A stretch of 45,605 nt of DNA from Akkermansia muciniphila (lineage in GTDB: Bacteria; Verrucomicrobiota; Verrucomicrobiia; Verrucomicrobiales; Akkermansiaceae). The stretch lies in assembly GCA_945873305.1 (NCBI GenBank), contig CAMCCX010000014.1, positions 1 through 45,605 on the forward strand. Reading direction: 5' to 3'. Positions 8,041 to 16,575 of the stretch are shown piece after piece (within the stretch, counting starts at the first letter, position 1; each line of letters begins with the position of its first letter). The notes below the pieces were generated by a model. The model was not told where the DNA came from and did no database searches. It was given only the letters and a program-made list of their open reading frames with translations. The position numbers and the translations under genes are program-made.

Positions 8041-9765
8041 TCATTTCTTCTTCCGCAGGAATGGTGGTAGATCGAGGTCCTCGCCTTCGAAAACGTTCGG
8101 TGTCTCGCCCTCGAAACGGCCGCGGGGAGCGGAGTCGAGCGAGAGTTCGCTCTGCGGGCCGGAGGATTTGACGCCGAGCTTGAGCTTCGGCGGCTCGGGC
8201 TCGGTTGCCGCAGGCGGAGTCTCGGGTTCGGGTGGGGTGTTAGCTTCTGGCAGGAGTTTGGCGGTTTCCGCGACCGGATCCGCCGGTTTGGGCTTGCCCC
8301 AAGGTGCCGTTAGGCTGGGGCGCCGCTTCGGTCCCGGCGTGAAGCCGACGGTCGCGGCTTCCTCGGTATCCGTGGTTTCTATCGGTTCGGGATCGGGTTC
8401 GCTGGCCTCCGCATAGACTTCGGGTTCCTTCTCGGCTTCGGGTTCGGCGGCGGCTTCCGGCTCGGGCTCCGTGAAGGTGAAGGCGGCCATGTGGCGGTCC
8501 GGCGCGGGTTCGGGAGTCGCGATTTCCGGCTCGGCGAAAGGGCGCTCGTTGTCAAAGAGCGAGGGTGCGGCGGCTGCGGCGGTGTCGGCCCCGGCCTTGC
8601 CGAACTTGGAGAGCGGGGAAACGGGCGGAGCTTCCGGGGCGGGCTGCGGCGTGGCTAACAGCTCAGGCTCGGGTGCCGGCGCGGCAACGATTTCCGCGGC
8701 CTTTACCGGCGGCGGGGTGAATCCCTGGCTGGGATCGAGAATGGGATTTTCCCGCGAGTGTTGGCTGAGGGATTCACGCGGCGCCATGGAGAGCGAATCC
8801 TCGGGAAGCGCGCTGATGAGGGTGATGGAAAGCGAGTCGCCCATCGCCGGATCGATCGCCGCGCCGAAGAGGACGTGGGCGTTTTCCGGGACGAATTTTT
8901 GCAACCGCTGCATCAGGAGCTCGATCTCGAACAGCGTGAGGTCCTCGCCGCCGGAGAGGTGGACGAGCACGGTTTGGGCGTCCTTGAGGAGCGCGCCTTG
9001 ATCTAGCAGCGGGCTGTTGAGCGCGTTCTTCAGGGCCTTGGCGGCGCGGTCCTTGCCACCGGCAAGGCCGGAGCCGAAGAGGCAGCGGGAACGATTCGTG
9101 CGCAGCGCGCTCATGAGTTCGTCCAGCCCGACATTGATCAAGCCGGGGCGGACGACGAGGCGGATGACGGCTTTGATCGACTCGCAAATCATGTGGTCGG
9201 CGGCGGAGAAGGCTTCGTGGATGCCTTGCTTGGCGAGCACGAGCTCGCCCATCCGGTTGTTGTCGAAGGTGACCAGCGCGTTGGATAGAACGGCGAGCTC
9301 GTTGAGCGCGGTCTCCGCCTGGTCGCGCCGGCGCTTGCCCTCGAAGGCGAACGGCATGGTGGCGAAAACCACCACGAAGGCCCCCTCCTCGCGGGCGATG
9401 CGGGTGACGATGGGCGCCGCGCCGGAGCCGGTGCCGCCGCCCAGACCGGTGCAGAGGAAGACAATCCGGCAGTCCTTGATGGAGGCGCGGATCTGGTCTT
9501 CCGCCTCGAGCACCGCCTGGTGGCCGAGCTCGGGATCCCCGCCGGAGCCGAGGCCCCTTGTTAGGTTCACGCCGAGCTGGATTTTTTCCAGGGCAAGGCA
9601 GGTGGACAGCGTCCGGAGGTCGGTGTTGAGCGCCAGCAACTCGGAGCCGTCCATGCCGTCGAGCGCGATTCGCTCCAACATGTTAGCTCCGGCGCCGCCG
9701 AGGCCGATGATTTTAACAGAAGAAGCGGGAATCGTTTGCCGGGGATCGCGAGTGTAGGAAATCAT
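8041..9765 (-). CDS. ftsZ: Cell division protein FtsZ (divergent)
   Basis: FtsZ polymerises with GTP into the cytokinetic ring. At 574 residues it is much longer than the usual 380-400. Residues 17-330 are the tubulin-like GTPase core, with GLGGAGANM at 21-29 and the signature loop GGGTGSG at 109-115 (Ser where most FtsZ have Thr, as in tubulins). The T7 loop reads NVGLDEL (211-217) where E. coli has NVDFADV, so the catalytic Asp209 position is Gly213 and Asp212 is Glu216. Residues about 335-555 form a Pro/Glu/Ala-rich disordered linker. The tail LDLPPFLRKKK matches the conserved C-terminal peptide that binds FtsA. It follows ftsA by 23 nt. Confidence 0.95.
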   Translation of the reverse strand: MISYTRDPRQTIPASSVKIIGLGGAGANMLERIALDGMDGSELLALNTDLRTLSTCLALEKIQLGVNLTRGLGSGGDPELGHQAVLEAEDQIRASIKDCRIVFLCTGLGGGTGSGAAPIVTRIAREEGAFVVVFATMPFAFEGKRRRDQAETALNELAVLSNALVTFDNNRMGELVLAKQGIHEAFSAADHMICESIKAVIRLVVRPGLINVGLDELMSALRTNRSRCLFGSGLAGGKDRAAKALKNALNSPLLDQGALLKDAQTVLVHLSGGEDLTLFEIELLMQRLQKFVPENAHVLFGAAIDPAMGDSLSITLISALPEDSLSMAPRESLSQHSRENPILDPSQGFTPPPVKAAEIVAAPAPEPELLATPQPAPEAPPVSPLSKFGKAGADTAAAAAPSLFDNERPFAEPEIATPEPAPDRHMAAFTFTEPEPEAAAEPEAEKEPEVYAEASEPDPEPIETTDTEEAATVGFTPGPKRRPSLTAPWGKPKPADPVAETAKLLPEANTPPEPETPPAATEPEPPKLKLGVKSSGPQSELSLDSAPRGRFEGETPNVFEGEDLDLPPFLRKKK

Positions 9766-9788
9766 GGTGAATGCGAGAGTTGAGATTC

Positions 9789-11003
9789 TTATTTTCCGAA
9801 CGGCCAGAACATGCGGCCGACTTTTCCAAAGAGGCCCGGCGGTCTTGCCCGCTCGGTTTCGAGAATCTGCGCGTAGCGGATCAAGCCGATCGCCGTGGCG
9901 TAGTGGGGGTCCTTGAAATTCGCTTGCACCCCGCTGGCTTCCGGCGGATCGGGGCGGTAAATGTCGCGACCGAAGACTTCAAATGCGAGCTCGCTGAAGC
10001 CACGCATCAGGCTGGTGCCGCCGGTGAGGAAGACGCCGGCTCCGATGAACTGGACCGACCCGGGAGGCAGCCGGTCGCGCACGAGCTTGAGGGTTTCCTC
10101 GAGCCGCTGGCGGATGATTTCATTCAAAATGCCGCGGCCTACCTCGACCTCGGCGAAGCCGCGGTCGTCCGTGAGTTTGGCGGTGCCGACCGAGCGGACG
10201 GGATCGGCCGAGGCGTCGCCTTCCATGATTTTCAGCCGGTCCGCCTTGGAAAACGGCAGGCCGGTGACGAGGTGGATGTCGTTGGTGACGTGGTCGCCGC
10301 CCACCGGAATGCAGCCGGACGCGGCGATGGCTCCATTCAGATAGAGCGCGTAGTCGGTAGTGCCGCCGCCGATGTCGATGACCAGCGCGCCGCGCTCGCG
10401 TTGCTCGCGGTCGAGCGCCATCTGCGCGGTGGCGATGGGCGAGAAGACGATGTCATCGACCTCCAGCGGCATTTCCCGGACGAGCTTGATGCTGTTCTGG
10501 ATGCGGTTGCCGATGCCGTGGACGACGTGGAAATCCGCCTCGACCGTCTTGCCGAAGAGGCCGACCGGAGTGGTGGAATGTTCGAGGCCGTCGAGCCAGT
10601 AATTCCGGATGATCGGGTGCAGATAGACGTGGTCCTGCGGGATGTGGACCTCGCGGGCGATGGTGCGCGCTTCTTCGACGTGTTCGGGTGCCACCGTGGG
10701 CTCGCCATCCGGCAAACGGAAGGTGCCGCGGTTGTTGATGCCTTGGATGTGGGAACCGGTAACTGCTAGAAAGACGCTGCCGATTTCCACGTCGCTGGCG
10801 TCTTCCGCCTTGGCGATCGCGTCCTTGAGACAGGCGCGGGCCTGGGCGAAATCATAAATCTCGCCCTTGCGGACGCCCGCGGTTTTGGTGACGCCGATGC
10901 CGAGAATCTTGACGGCGCTGTCCGCCTTCACCTCGCCCACGACGATGCAGGTTTTGCTGGTGCCGATTTCAAGTCCGACGTGAATTTTGGTGCGACGTGC
11001 CAT
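9789..11003 (-). CDS. ftsA: Cell division protein FtsA
   Basis: FtsA is an actin-like ATPase that tethers FtsZ filaments to the membrane. The 404-residue protein starts with the phosphate-1 motif VGLEIGTSKTCIVVGE (residues 9-24), contains the 1C subdomain with the SHS2 fold around 80-170, and has the second phosphate motif ALVIDIGGGTTDYAL near 205-220 and adenosine motif FLTGGTSLMRG near 318. The extreme C-terminus, LFGKVGRMFWPFGK, is a basic amphipathic helix expected to be the membrane anchor. It lies between ftsQ (16 nt) and ftsZ (23 nt) in the canonical QAZ order. No Shine-Dalgarno precedes the ATG. Confidence 0.96.
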   Translation of the reverse strand: MARRTKIHVGLEIGTSKTCIVVGEVKADSAVKILGIGVTKTAGVRKGEIYDFAQARACLKDAIAKAEDASDVEIGSVFLAVTGSHIQGINNRGTFRLPDGEPTVAPEHVEEARTIAREVHIPQDHVYLHPIIRNYWLDGLEHSTTPVGLFGKTVEADFHVVHGIGNRIQNSIKLVREMPLEVDDIVFSPIATAQMALDREQRERGALVIDIGGGTTDYALYLNGAIAASGCIPVGGDHVTNDIHLVTGLPFSKADRLKIMEGDASADPVRSVGTAKLTDDRGFAEVEVGRGILNEIIRQRLEETLKLVRDRLPPGSVQFIGAGVFLTGGTSLMRGFSELAFEVFGRDIYRPDPPEASGVQANFKDPHYATAIGLIRYAQILETERARPPGLFGKVGRMFWPFGK

Positions 11004-11019
11004 GAGCTTGGGGGGTCTA

Positions 11020-12003
11020 TCAGTTGCGATTGAGGAGGGTGCTGAGATCGCGGGCGCGGCGGTCTTCTCGAATTTCTGCGGGGCCCGGCTCGGGGACGGG
11101 GATCGCGCGGGGAGCGGCCGCTTCGTCGCGGAGAGTAATCGGAATATTGCGTTTGGGAATGAGATTGATCGTGCTGATCGAGTAGCCTTTTTGGCTTGAG
11201 TGATCCATCGCCGCGCGGAGGCTGCGGATTTGTCGTTCGTGATCTCCGAGTCCGAAGGTGGCCGCCGTGCCTTGGCGGGTGACGAGAAGCAAGGACCACT
11301 CGTTGACTTGCTTCACCGACTCGATCCAATGCTCGGCTTCCGGATCTGCCTCGCGGGCGGAGTCGAGAAGTCGAAAGCAATGGGCCAGTTCCGGGTGGCC
11401 GAGATGTCTGCCGGCGGTGACGGGATTTTTCTCGGACGGTGGAAGTTGAACCGACGGGAGCTTCATCGCGGATTCCAATTGCATCTCGGGGCAGGGGTAG
11501 GCGACGCCGTTCTGATCCACCAACATCGCTCCCGCGCGGCGGCCTTCAGATAGACCTGCCTCCGGACAAACGATCCATGCCCGCGGGGTCCGCGGCATCA
11601 CGCGAACCATCAGGGTGCCGGGCAAATGACGCTCCGCACGGGCGTCGGCGATGGCAGGCAATGCCTTCAATTTGGCGGTCACCATTTTGACATCGATGTC
11701 GAAGAGGCTGGCGGTTAGGTCGATTCCGGCCGCTTCCGCGAGGCCGGCTTCGTCGATCACCGGATTGGAATTGAGGTCGATGACTTGCAGGCGGAAATCG
11801 GGATTTTGATAAAACGCGCGCTGGATTCCCTGCCAGACGCCCCAGCCGATGCCGGCGGTCACGGCGAGGAGGCAGGCGAGCTTGGCCAGCTTGCCGGCGA
11901 AACTGAGGAAGCCGAGCCAAGCGATGCGCGGAGACATGACGCGGACTTCGAGCACTTGCGAGCGCGAGCGGCGGGTAGGGTTGCTGGTGCGGCGTTTGGA
12001 CAT
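11020..12003 (-). CDS. ftsQ: Cell division protein FtsQ/DivIB
   Basis: FtsQ is a bitopic divisome protein connecting cytoplasmic ring assembly with septal peptidoglycan synthesis. The 327-residue protein has a basic cytoplasmic tail (residues 1-30, RRTSNPTRRSRSQ), one membrane helix at about 33-57, then a periplasmic POTRA domain (about 63-133; FRLQVIDLNSNPVIDEAGL) and the beta domain to about 290. The last 35 residues are Pro/Arg-rich. Its position directly between ddl (1 nt) and ftsA (16 nt) is the classical dcw order and supports the call, since the sequence of this family diverges quickly. Confidence 0.88.
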   Translation of the reverse strand: MSKRRTSNPTRRSRSQVLEVRVMSPRIAWLGFLSFAGKLAKLACLLAVTAGIGWGVWQGIQRAFYQNPDFRLQVIDLNSNPVIDEAGLAEAAGIDLTASLFDIDVKMVTAKLKALPAIADARAERHLPGTLMVRVMPRTPRAWIVCPEAGLSEGRRAGAMLVDQNGVAYPCPEMQLESAMKLPSVQLPPSEKNPVTAGRHLGHPELAHCFRLLDSAREADPEAEHWIESVKQVNEWSLLLVTRQGTAATFGLGDHERQIRSLRAAMDHSSQKGYSISTINLIPKRNIPITLRDEAAAPRAIPVPEPGPAEIREDRRARDLSTLLNRN

Positions 12004-12004
12004 G

Positions 12005-12925
12005 TCAGGAGCGGAGTTTGAGTGACAGCTCGGCGATGGTTTTACACAACTCGGGGAAGGAAATGCCGGTGGCGGCGGCGGCCTTGGGCAACAGGCTGGT
12101 CTCCGTCATGCCGGGAATCGTATTGGCTTCGAGAACGAAGGGGCGGTTCTGCGAATCCAACAGAACATCGACACGGGAATAGATTTCCACGCCCAGCGAG
12201 CGGTGCGCGGCGAGCGCGGCGGCTTGCACGGCCATGGTGGTTTCCAAATCCAGGTCCGCCGGGCAGAAATATTCGCTGCCTTGCGCGCCGCTGAGCCATG
12301 GATATTTGCTCGCCATGTCATAGACGCCTCCAGGCGGGGCGATGTGGACGACGGGAAGAGTTAGGTTGTTCAGGATGCCGACGGTGAGCTCCTTGCCTTC
12401 GATGAATTCCTCGATGAGCACCTCGCTGTATTTCTCCGCGGCCTTCAACAGCGCGGCGGGAACCTCGTCCTGCACCTTGACGATCTGGATGCCGACGCTG
12501 GAGCCTTCGAGCGGCGGCTTGATGACGAGCGGTGCCTGGATCGTGAGCTCCGGAACCACGCCGGGGCTGAGGGAAACCGTCTCGGAGCGTGCTGTTGGAA
12601 CTCCGGAGGCGAGGAATTTCTCCTTCGCCCGGGATTTGTGGATCGCGAGCTTGCTGCTGGCGGAGCCGGCGCCGGTGTAGGGCACGCCGAGCGCTTCGAG
12701 CGCGTCCTGGAGCTGCCCGTCCTCGCCGAAGGTGCCGTGAATGACGTTGAAGGCGAGGTCCGTGCCGTCGGGCAGATCGACGTGCGTGGTGGTGACGTCC
12801 ACCGCCACCGCGTCAAGGCCGAGTCCTAGCAGCGCCTTGAGCACGGCTTTTCCCGAGGCGAGCGAAACCTCGCGCTCGGCACCGGGGCCGCCCATCAGAA
12901 CTGCGATTTTTTTTCCGGTCAGCAT
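12005..12925 (-). CDS. ddl: D-alanine-D-alanine ligase
   Basis: Ddl joins two D-alanines with ATP to make the dipeptide that MurF adds to the peptidoglycan stem. The 306-residue length is typical of DdlB. Seen are the N-terminal motif KKIAVLMGGPGAEREVSLASG, the ATP-grasp part with LVIKPPLEGSSVGIQ and EEFIEGKELTVGIL, and the C-terminal VLEANTIPGMTETSLLPKAA with the metal and substrate residues. The open frame extends far upstream, but the ATG at 12925 begins the conserved sequence and follows the MurC-MurB stop by 13 nt. In chlamydiae a MurC-Ddl fusion is known; here Ddl is separate and MurC is fused to MurB. Confidence 0.95.
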   Translation of the reverse strand: MLTGKKIAVLMGGPGAEREVSLASGKAVLKALLGLGLDAVAVDVTTTHVDLPDGTDLAFNVIHGTFGEDGQLQDALEALGVPYTGAGSASSKLAIHKSRAKEKFLASGVPTARSETVSLSPGVVPELTIQAPLVIKPPLEGSSVGIQIVKVQDEVPAALLKAAEKYSEVLIEEFIEGKELTVGILNNLTLPVVHIAPPGGVYDMASKYPWLSGAQGSEYFCPADLDLETTMAVQAAALAAHRSLGVEIYSRVDVLLDSQNRPFVLEANTIPGMTETSLLPKAAAATGISFPELCKTIAELSLKLRS

Positions 12926-12938
12926 TTTCGTTGTGGAG

Positions 12939-15239
12939 TTAGAATGAAGGTTCGTCGTCGCCGAGGATTTTGATTTCCGTTTCCAGTTCCACGCTGCGCT
13001 CGGTGCGGGCTTTTTCCTGGATGAACTCGATGAGTGTGAGGATTTCCAGCGCGGTCGCGCCGCCCTGGTTGACGACGAAATTCCCGTGAACTTCGGAAAC
13101 CGCCGCGTGGCCGCAGGTGGTGCCTTTGAGTCCCATCGAGTCGATGACGCGGCCGGCCGGAACTTCCTCGGGATTTCTAAATGTACAACCGGCGGAAGCG
13201 GCGATGGGTTGCGAGGACTTGCGCTTTTCACGCGACGCGTCCCAGCGCTCCTTGATGTTGGCGGGAGTGTCGTTTTTGCCCTTGAAAACGGCTTGCAGCG
13301 CGAAGTTCCGGCGGAGCTCGGCGACGTTGCGGTAGCTGGCGACGATTTCCTCGCGCTCGCGGGTGCGGATGACGCCGTCCTCGTCGAGGAAAGTGACGCG
13401 CACGACTTGGTCGAAGGTTTCAATGCCCATCGCGCCGGCGTTCATGCGCAGCGCGCCGCCGACGTTGCCGGGGATGCCTTCCATCCACTCGAAGCCGCCG
13501 ATGCCGCTGCCGCCCGCCACGCTCGCGAGTTTTTTCAAGCGCACGCCAGCTCCGGCAGTGACGTGGCCGCGGCCATCGACGGTGACTTCGGAAAACACGC
13601 CGCCGGTCGGATGGATGACCGCGCCGCGGATGCCGCCGTCGCGGACCAACAAGTTAGAACCGCGGCCGACGACGCGCACCGGGATGCCGCGCTCGCGGCA
13701 GTAATCGACGAGGAAGGCGAAGCCGTAGAAGCTGTGCGGCTCGATCCAGTATTGCGCCGGACCACCGACTAACAATGTCGTGTGGCGGCTCATCGGCTCG
13801 TAGAGTTTGCCATCGATCTCGCCGGGCGGCATGAGCGCGCGCATCTCTTCCAGAATTTTCAGGTCCGCGGCGATGCGGGTGCCGGCTTCATGGACGTTTC
13901 CGGCACCGAGCGTGATGAGCAGATCGCCGGGCTGGAGCGCGTGGCCGATCTCGTGGTGGGCGGTGGCGAGGTCCGGCAGATAGGTGGCGGGAATGTCGCC
14001 GTGGACTTTCATTGCATCGACGAGCGTTTGGCCGGAGATGCCTTTGATCGGCTTTTCCGAAGCGGCGTAAACGTCGGTGATGAAGACGACATCGGCCTCT
14101 TGCAGGACTTTTCCGAAATCATCGGCCAGCGCCTGCGTCCGCGTGTAGCGGTGCGGTTGGAAAAAGACGATGAGCCGTTTGGACTTGAGCGAGCGCGCGG
14201 TCTGAAGCGTGGCGGCGAGCTCGGACGGGTGGTGGCCGTAGTCGTCGATGATCCGATAGTTCGCGGATAGATATTTGGTTTCGAAGCGGCGCTTGGCCCC
14301 GGCGAAGGTGGCGAGCGCGCGGGCGACGTGGGCGAATTCCGCGCCGCAACTGTCAGCCAGCGCGATGGCGGCGAGCGCGTTGAGCACGTTGTGGTTTCCC
14401 GGGATGCCGAGCTCGACGTCGCCGAGGACCTCGCCGTTTTTTTTCACGGTGAAAGCGGAGGAACCCTTGAGATCGCGGAGGTCGGTGGCGGTGTAGTCGG
14501 CGTCTTCCCAGCCGTAGGAAACGCCGTTTGCGCGGCCGGAGCAGACTTCGAGGGCGACGGGATCTTCGGCGCAATAGACGAGTTTTCCGGTCGTCTGGTC
14601 GGCGAGCTTGGTGAAGACTTCCTTGATGTGCTCGATGTCCCGGTAGAAATCGAGGTGCTCGGCCTCGATGTTGAGGATCACGGCGTGCTCGGGCCGGTAG
14701 AGGGCGAGCGTGCCGTCGCTTTCATCGCCTTCCGCGACCATGTGGTCGCCGTCCTCGGACCATTTCGCGTTCGCGCCGAGGATGGGGATTTCCGCGCCGA
14801 CGTAGTGGCTGGGTTTCTGGCCGGCCTCGCGGAGGACGTGGGCGGTCATCGAGGAGGTGGTCGTTTTCCCGTGGGTTCCGGAAATGACGATGCCTTTTTT
14901 CGTGTGGAGAATGGCGGCGAGGCACTCGGCGCGGCGGTAGAGCGGAGTCTTCGCTTTTTTGGCGGCGGCGTAGGCGGGATTGGCCGGTTTGATGGCGGAG
15001 GAATAGACGACCATGTCCACCTTCTTCACGGCGGCGGCGCTGGGCGGGGATGAGAAAACCAGGCCGACGCCCTGCATCCGCTCGGTTTCCGCGGTGGTGA
15101 CCTTGTCCGAGCCACTGACCTTGTGGCCCATGCCTAGCAGTAGCAACGCAAGCCCGCTCATGCCGGATCCGGCCACGCCGATGAGGTGGATGTGGAGGGG
15201 ATTGCTCCGGTCGGTGAGGCGTTGGCTGAGTTCGATCAT
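12939..15239 (-). CDS. MurC-MurB fusion: UDP-MurNAc-L-alanine ligase and UDP-enolpyruvyl-GlcNAc reductase
   Basis: One 766-residue protein carries two consecutive cytoplasmic peptidoglycan steps in reverse order. Residues 1-465 are MurC: the UDP-binding loop GVAGSGMSGLALLL (21-34), the ATP loop GTHGKTTT (121-128), EGDESDGT (170-177) and QPHRYTRT (361-368). Residues about 483-766 are MurB, an FAD enzyme: VGRGSNLLVRDGGIRG (524-539), GIPGNVGGALRMNAGA (588-603) and SAGCTFRNP (682-690), where Cys685 occupies the position of the catalytic Ser229 of E. coli. No stop separates the halves. The ATG at 15239 overlaps the murG stop by 4 nt (ATGA), which supports this start over upstream in-frame codons. 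Confidence 0.95.
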   Translation of the reverse strand: MIELSQRLTDRSNPLHIHLIGVAGSGMSGLALLLLGMGHKVSGSDKVTTAETERMQGVGLVFSSPPSAAAVKKVDMVVYSSAIKPANPAYAAAKKAKTPLYRRAECLAAILHTKKGIVISGTHGKTTTSSMTAHVLREAGQKPSHYVGAEIPILGANAKWSEDGDHMVAEGDESDGTLALYRPEHAVILNIEAEHLDFYRDIEHIKEVFTKLADQTTGKLVYCAEDPVALEVCSGRANGVSYGWEDADYTATDLRDLKGSSAFTVKKNGEVLGDVELGIPGNHNVLNALAAIALADSCGAEFAHVARALATFAGAKRRFETKYLSANYRIIDDYGHHPSELAATLQTARSLKSKRLIVFFQPHRYTRTQALADDFGKVLQEADVVFITDVYAASEKPIKGISGQTLVDAMKVHGDIPATYLPDLATAHHEIGHALQPGDLLITLGAGNVHEAGTRIAADLKILEEMRALMPPGEIDGKLYEPMSRHTTLLVGGPAQYWIEPHSFYGFAFLVDYCRERGIPVRVVGRGSNLLVRDGGIRGAVIHPTGGVFSEVTVDGRGHVTAGAGVRLKKLASVAGGSGIGGFEWMEGIPGNVGGALRMNAGAMGIETFDQVVRVTFLDEDGVIRTREREEIVASYRNVAELRRNFALQAVFKGKNDTPANIKERWDASREKRKSSQPIAASAGCTFRNPEEVPAGRVIDSMGLKGTTCGHAAVSEVHGNFVVNQGGATALEILTLIEFIQEKARTERSVELETEIKILGDDEPSF

Positions 15240-16333
15240 GATGGCGAGAGAGTGGCTTCGATGGCGGCGCACACCCGGTCCGCGGCGTCCGGGACGGCGA
15301 GTGCGCGGGCCGCTTTTGCCATGCGCTCGTGGGTTGGCAAGTCTTGCAGGATGGAAGTCGCCAGTGAAGCGAGTTTTTCCGCGTCGAGGTCGCGCTCCTG
15401 AACGAGAATGGCGGCTCCGGCCTCGGCGAAGAACTCGGCGTTCCGCGTCTGGTGGTCGTCCGCGGCGTAGGGATACGGCACTAGAATCGACGGGTGGCCG
15501 GCGATGGCGATTTCCGTCATGCTCGACGCGCCGGACCGGGCGATGACCAGATCGGCGATGGCGTAGGCGGACGGCATTTGGTCGCAAAACCCGAGCACTT
15601 TGTAGCCCGCCCGGCCGTGAGTGATCTCGGAAACCCGTTGAAAATCCAGTGCCCCGGCGATGTGCAGCACCTGCGTCTCCGACGGCAAACCCGCCGCAGC
15701 CTGCGCGCTCAGTTCATTCAAGCGCCGCGCGCCCTGGCTGCCGCCGGTCACCACGATGGTCGGCCGCGCGGGATCGAGCCCGAAGCGCGCCGCCGCCTCT
15801 TCGCGGGATGGCAAATGGGTGATTTCCGGGCGGACCGGCGTGCCGGTGGTGACGGTTTCGCGGTTGGGGAAAAATTTCTTCGCCGCATCCAGCCCGAGGA
15901 AGACGCGGGTGCAGAAGCGGCTGGTTATCACGTTCGCGCGGCCGGGGCGGGCGTTGGAATCGTGGATGAAAGTCTTCAGCCCGAGCTTGTGCCCGGCATA
16001 TACCGGCGGCAGTGAGGTGAAGCCACCCATGCCGAGCACGGCGTCCGCCTGGAACTCGCGGATGACGCCTTTGCACTGGCCGATCGAGCCCCAGAGTTTC
16101 CACAAAAACGGCAGCATCCGCAGCGAGAGCGTCGGCGGCTTGGCTACGGCGGGCACGGTTTTGAAACGCAGGTGCGTGTATTTCGCGGAGGCCTCGGAAT
16201 CCACCTTCTTTTCCGATATGAGCAGCATCACCTCGTGGCCACGGGCGCGCAGTGCTTCTCCCACGGCGATTCCGGGAAACAAGTGGCCGCCAGTGCCACC
16301 ACAGGCGATGAGAATTTTCAGGGATTTGGACAC
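15236..16333 (-). CDS. murG: UDP-GlcNAc transferase MurG
   Basis: MurG adds GlcNAc to lipid I to make lipid II at the inner face of the membrane. It is a GT-B fold enzyme with ILIACGGTGGHLFPGIAVGEAL near the N-terminus, HDSNARPGRAN in the first domain, TGGSQGARRLN, and the donor-site motif ARSGASSMTEIAIAGHPSILVPYP. Starting at the GTG at 16333 gives 365 residues, the usual length, and places the first beta strand correctly; a TTG at 16408 would add 25 residues of unlikely sequence. It is first in the operon visible here, divergent from rmlB across 242 nt. The usual upstream neighbour ftsW is absent. Confidence 0.94.
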   Translation of the reverse strand: MSKSLKILIACGGTGGHLFPGIAVGEALRARGHEVMLLISEKKVDSEASAKYTHLRFKTVPAVAKPPTLSLRMLPFLWKLWGSIGQCKGVIREFQADAVLGMGGFTSLPPVYAGHKLGLKTFIHDSNARPGRANVITSRFCTRVFLGLDAAKKFFPNRETVTTGTPVRPEITHLPSREEAAARFGLDPARPTIVVTGGSQGARRLNELSAQAAAGLPSETQVLHIAGALDFQRVSEITHGRAGYKVLGFCDQMPSAYAIADLVIARSGASSMTEIAIAGHPSILVPYPYAADDHQTRNAEFFAEAGAAILVQERDLDAEKLASLATSILQDLPTHERMAKAARALAVPDAADRVCAAIEATLSPS

Positions 16334-16487
16334 AGATGAGAGGGTGAAACAGCGGAGAAAAGGCTGCCGGAAACTCGTTTCCCGCACGCTTTCGGGAAAG
16401 CTAAGCAAATCCTAATTATCCGGCAATCCTCAAAACTCCCGAAGTTCGGGAAAAACATAACCCGCCAGCACCGGGGATCTAGCGACC

Positions 16488-16518
16488 TTGACAGCGCCTT
16501 CCCCCGCAACAGACACTA
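16488..16518 (+). promoter_or_regulatory. Possible rmlB promoter
   Basis: TTGACA at 16488-16493 matches the -35 consensus exactly. ACACTA at 16513-16518, 19 nt later, is a weak -10 candidate; no better match lies at 17 nt. It is 58 nt upstream of the rmlB start in the divergent murG-rmlB region. The remainder of that region, 16334-16487, shows no clear element for murG. Confidence 0.3.
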
Positions 16519-16575
16519 ACGTGTCATGGCCCCGACTGAAGCGGCCATGGATTTCCGTACCATCTCTATCATTTC

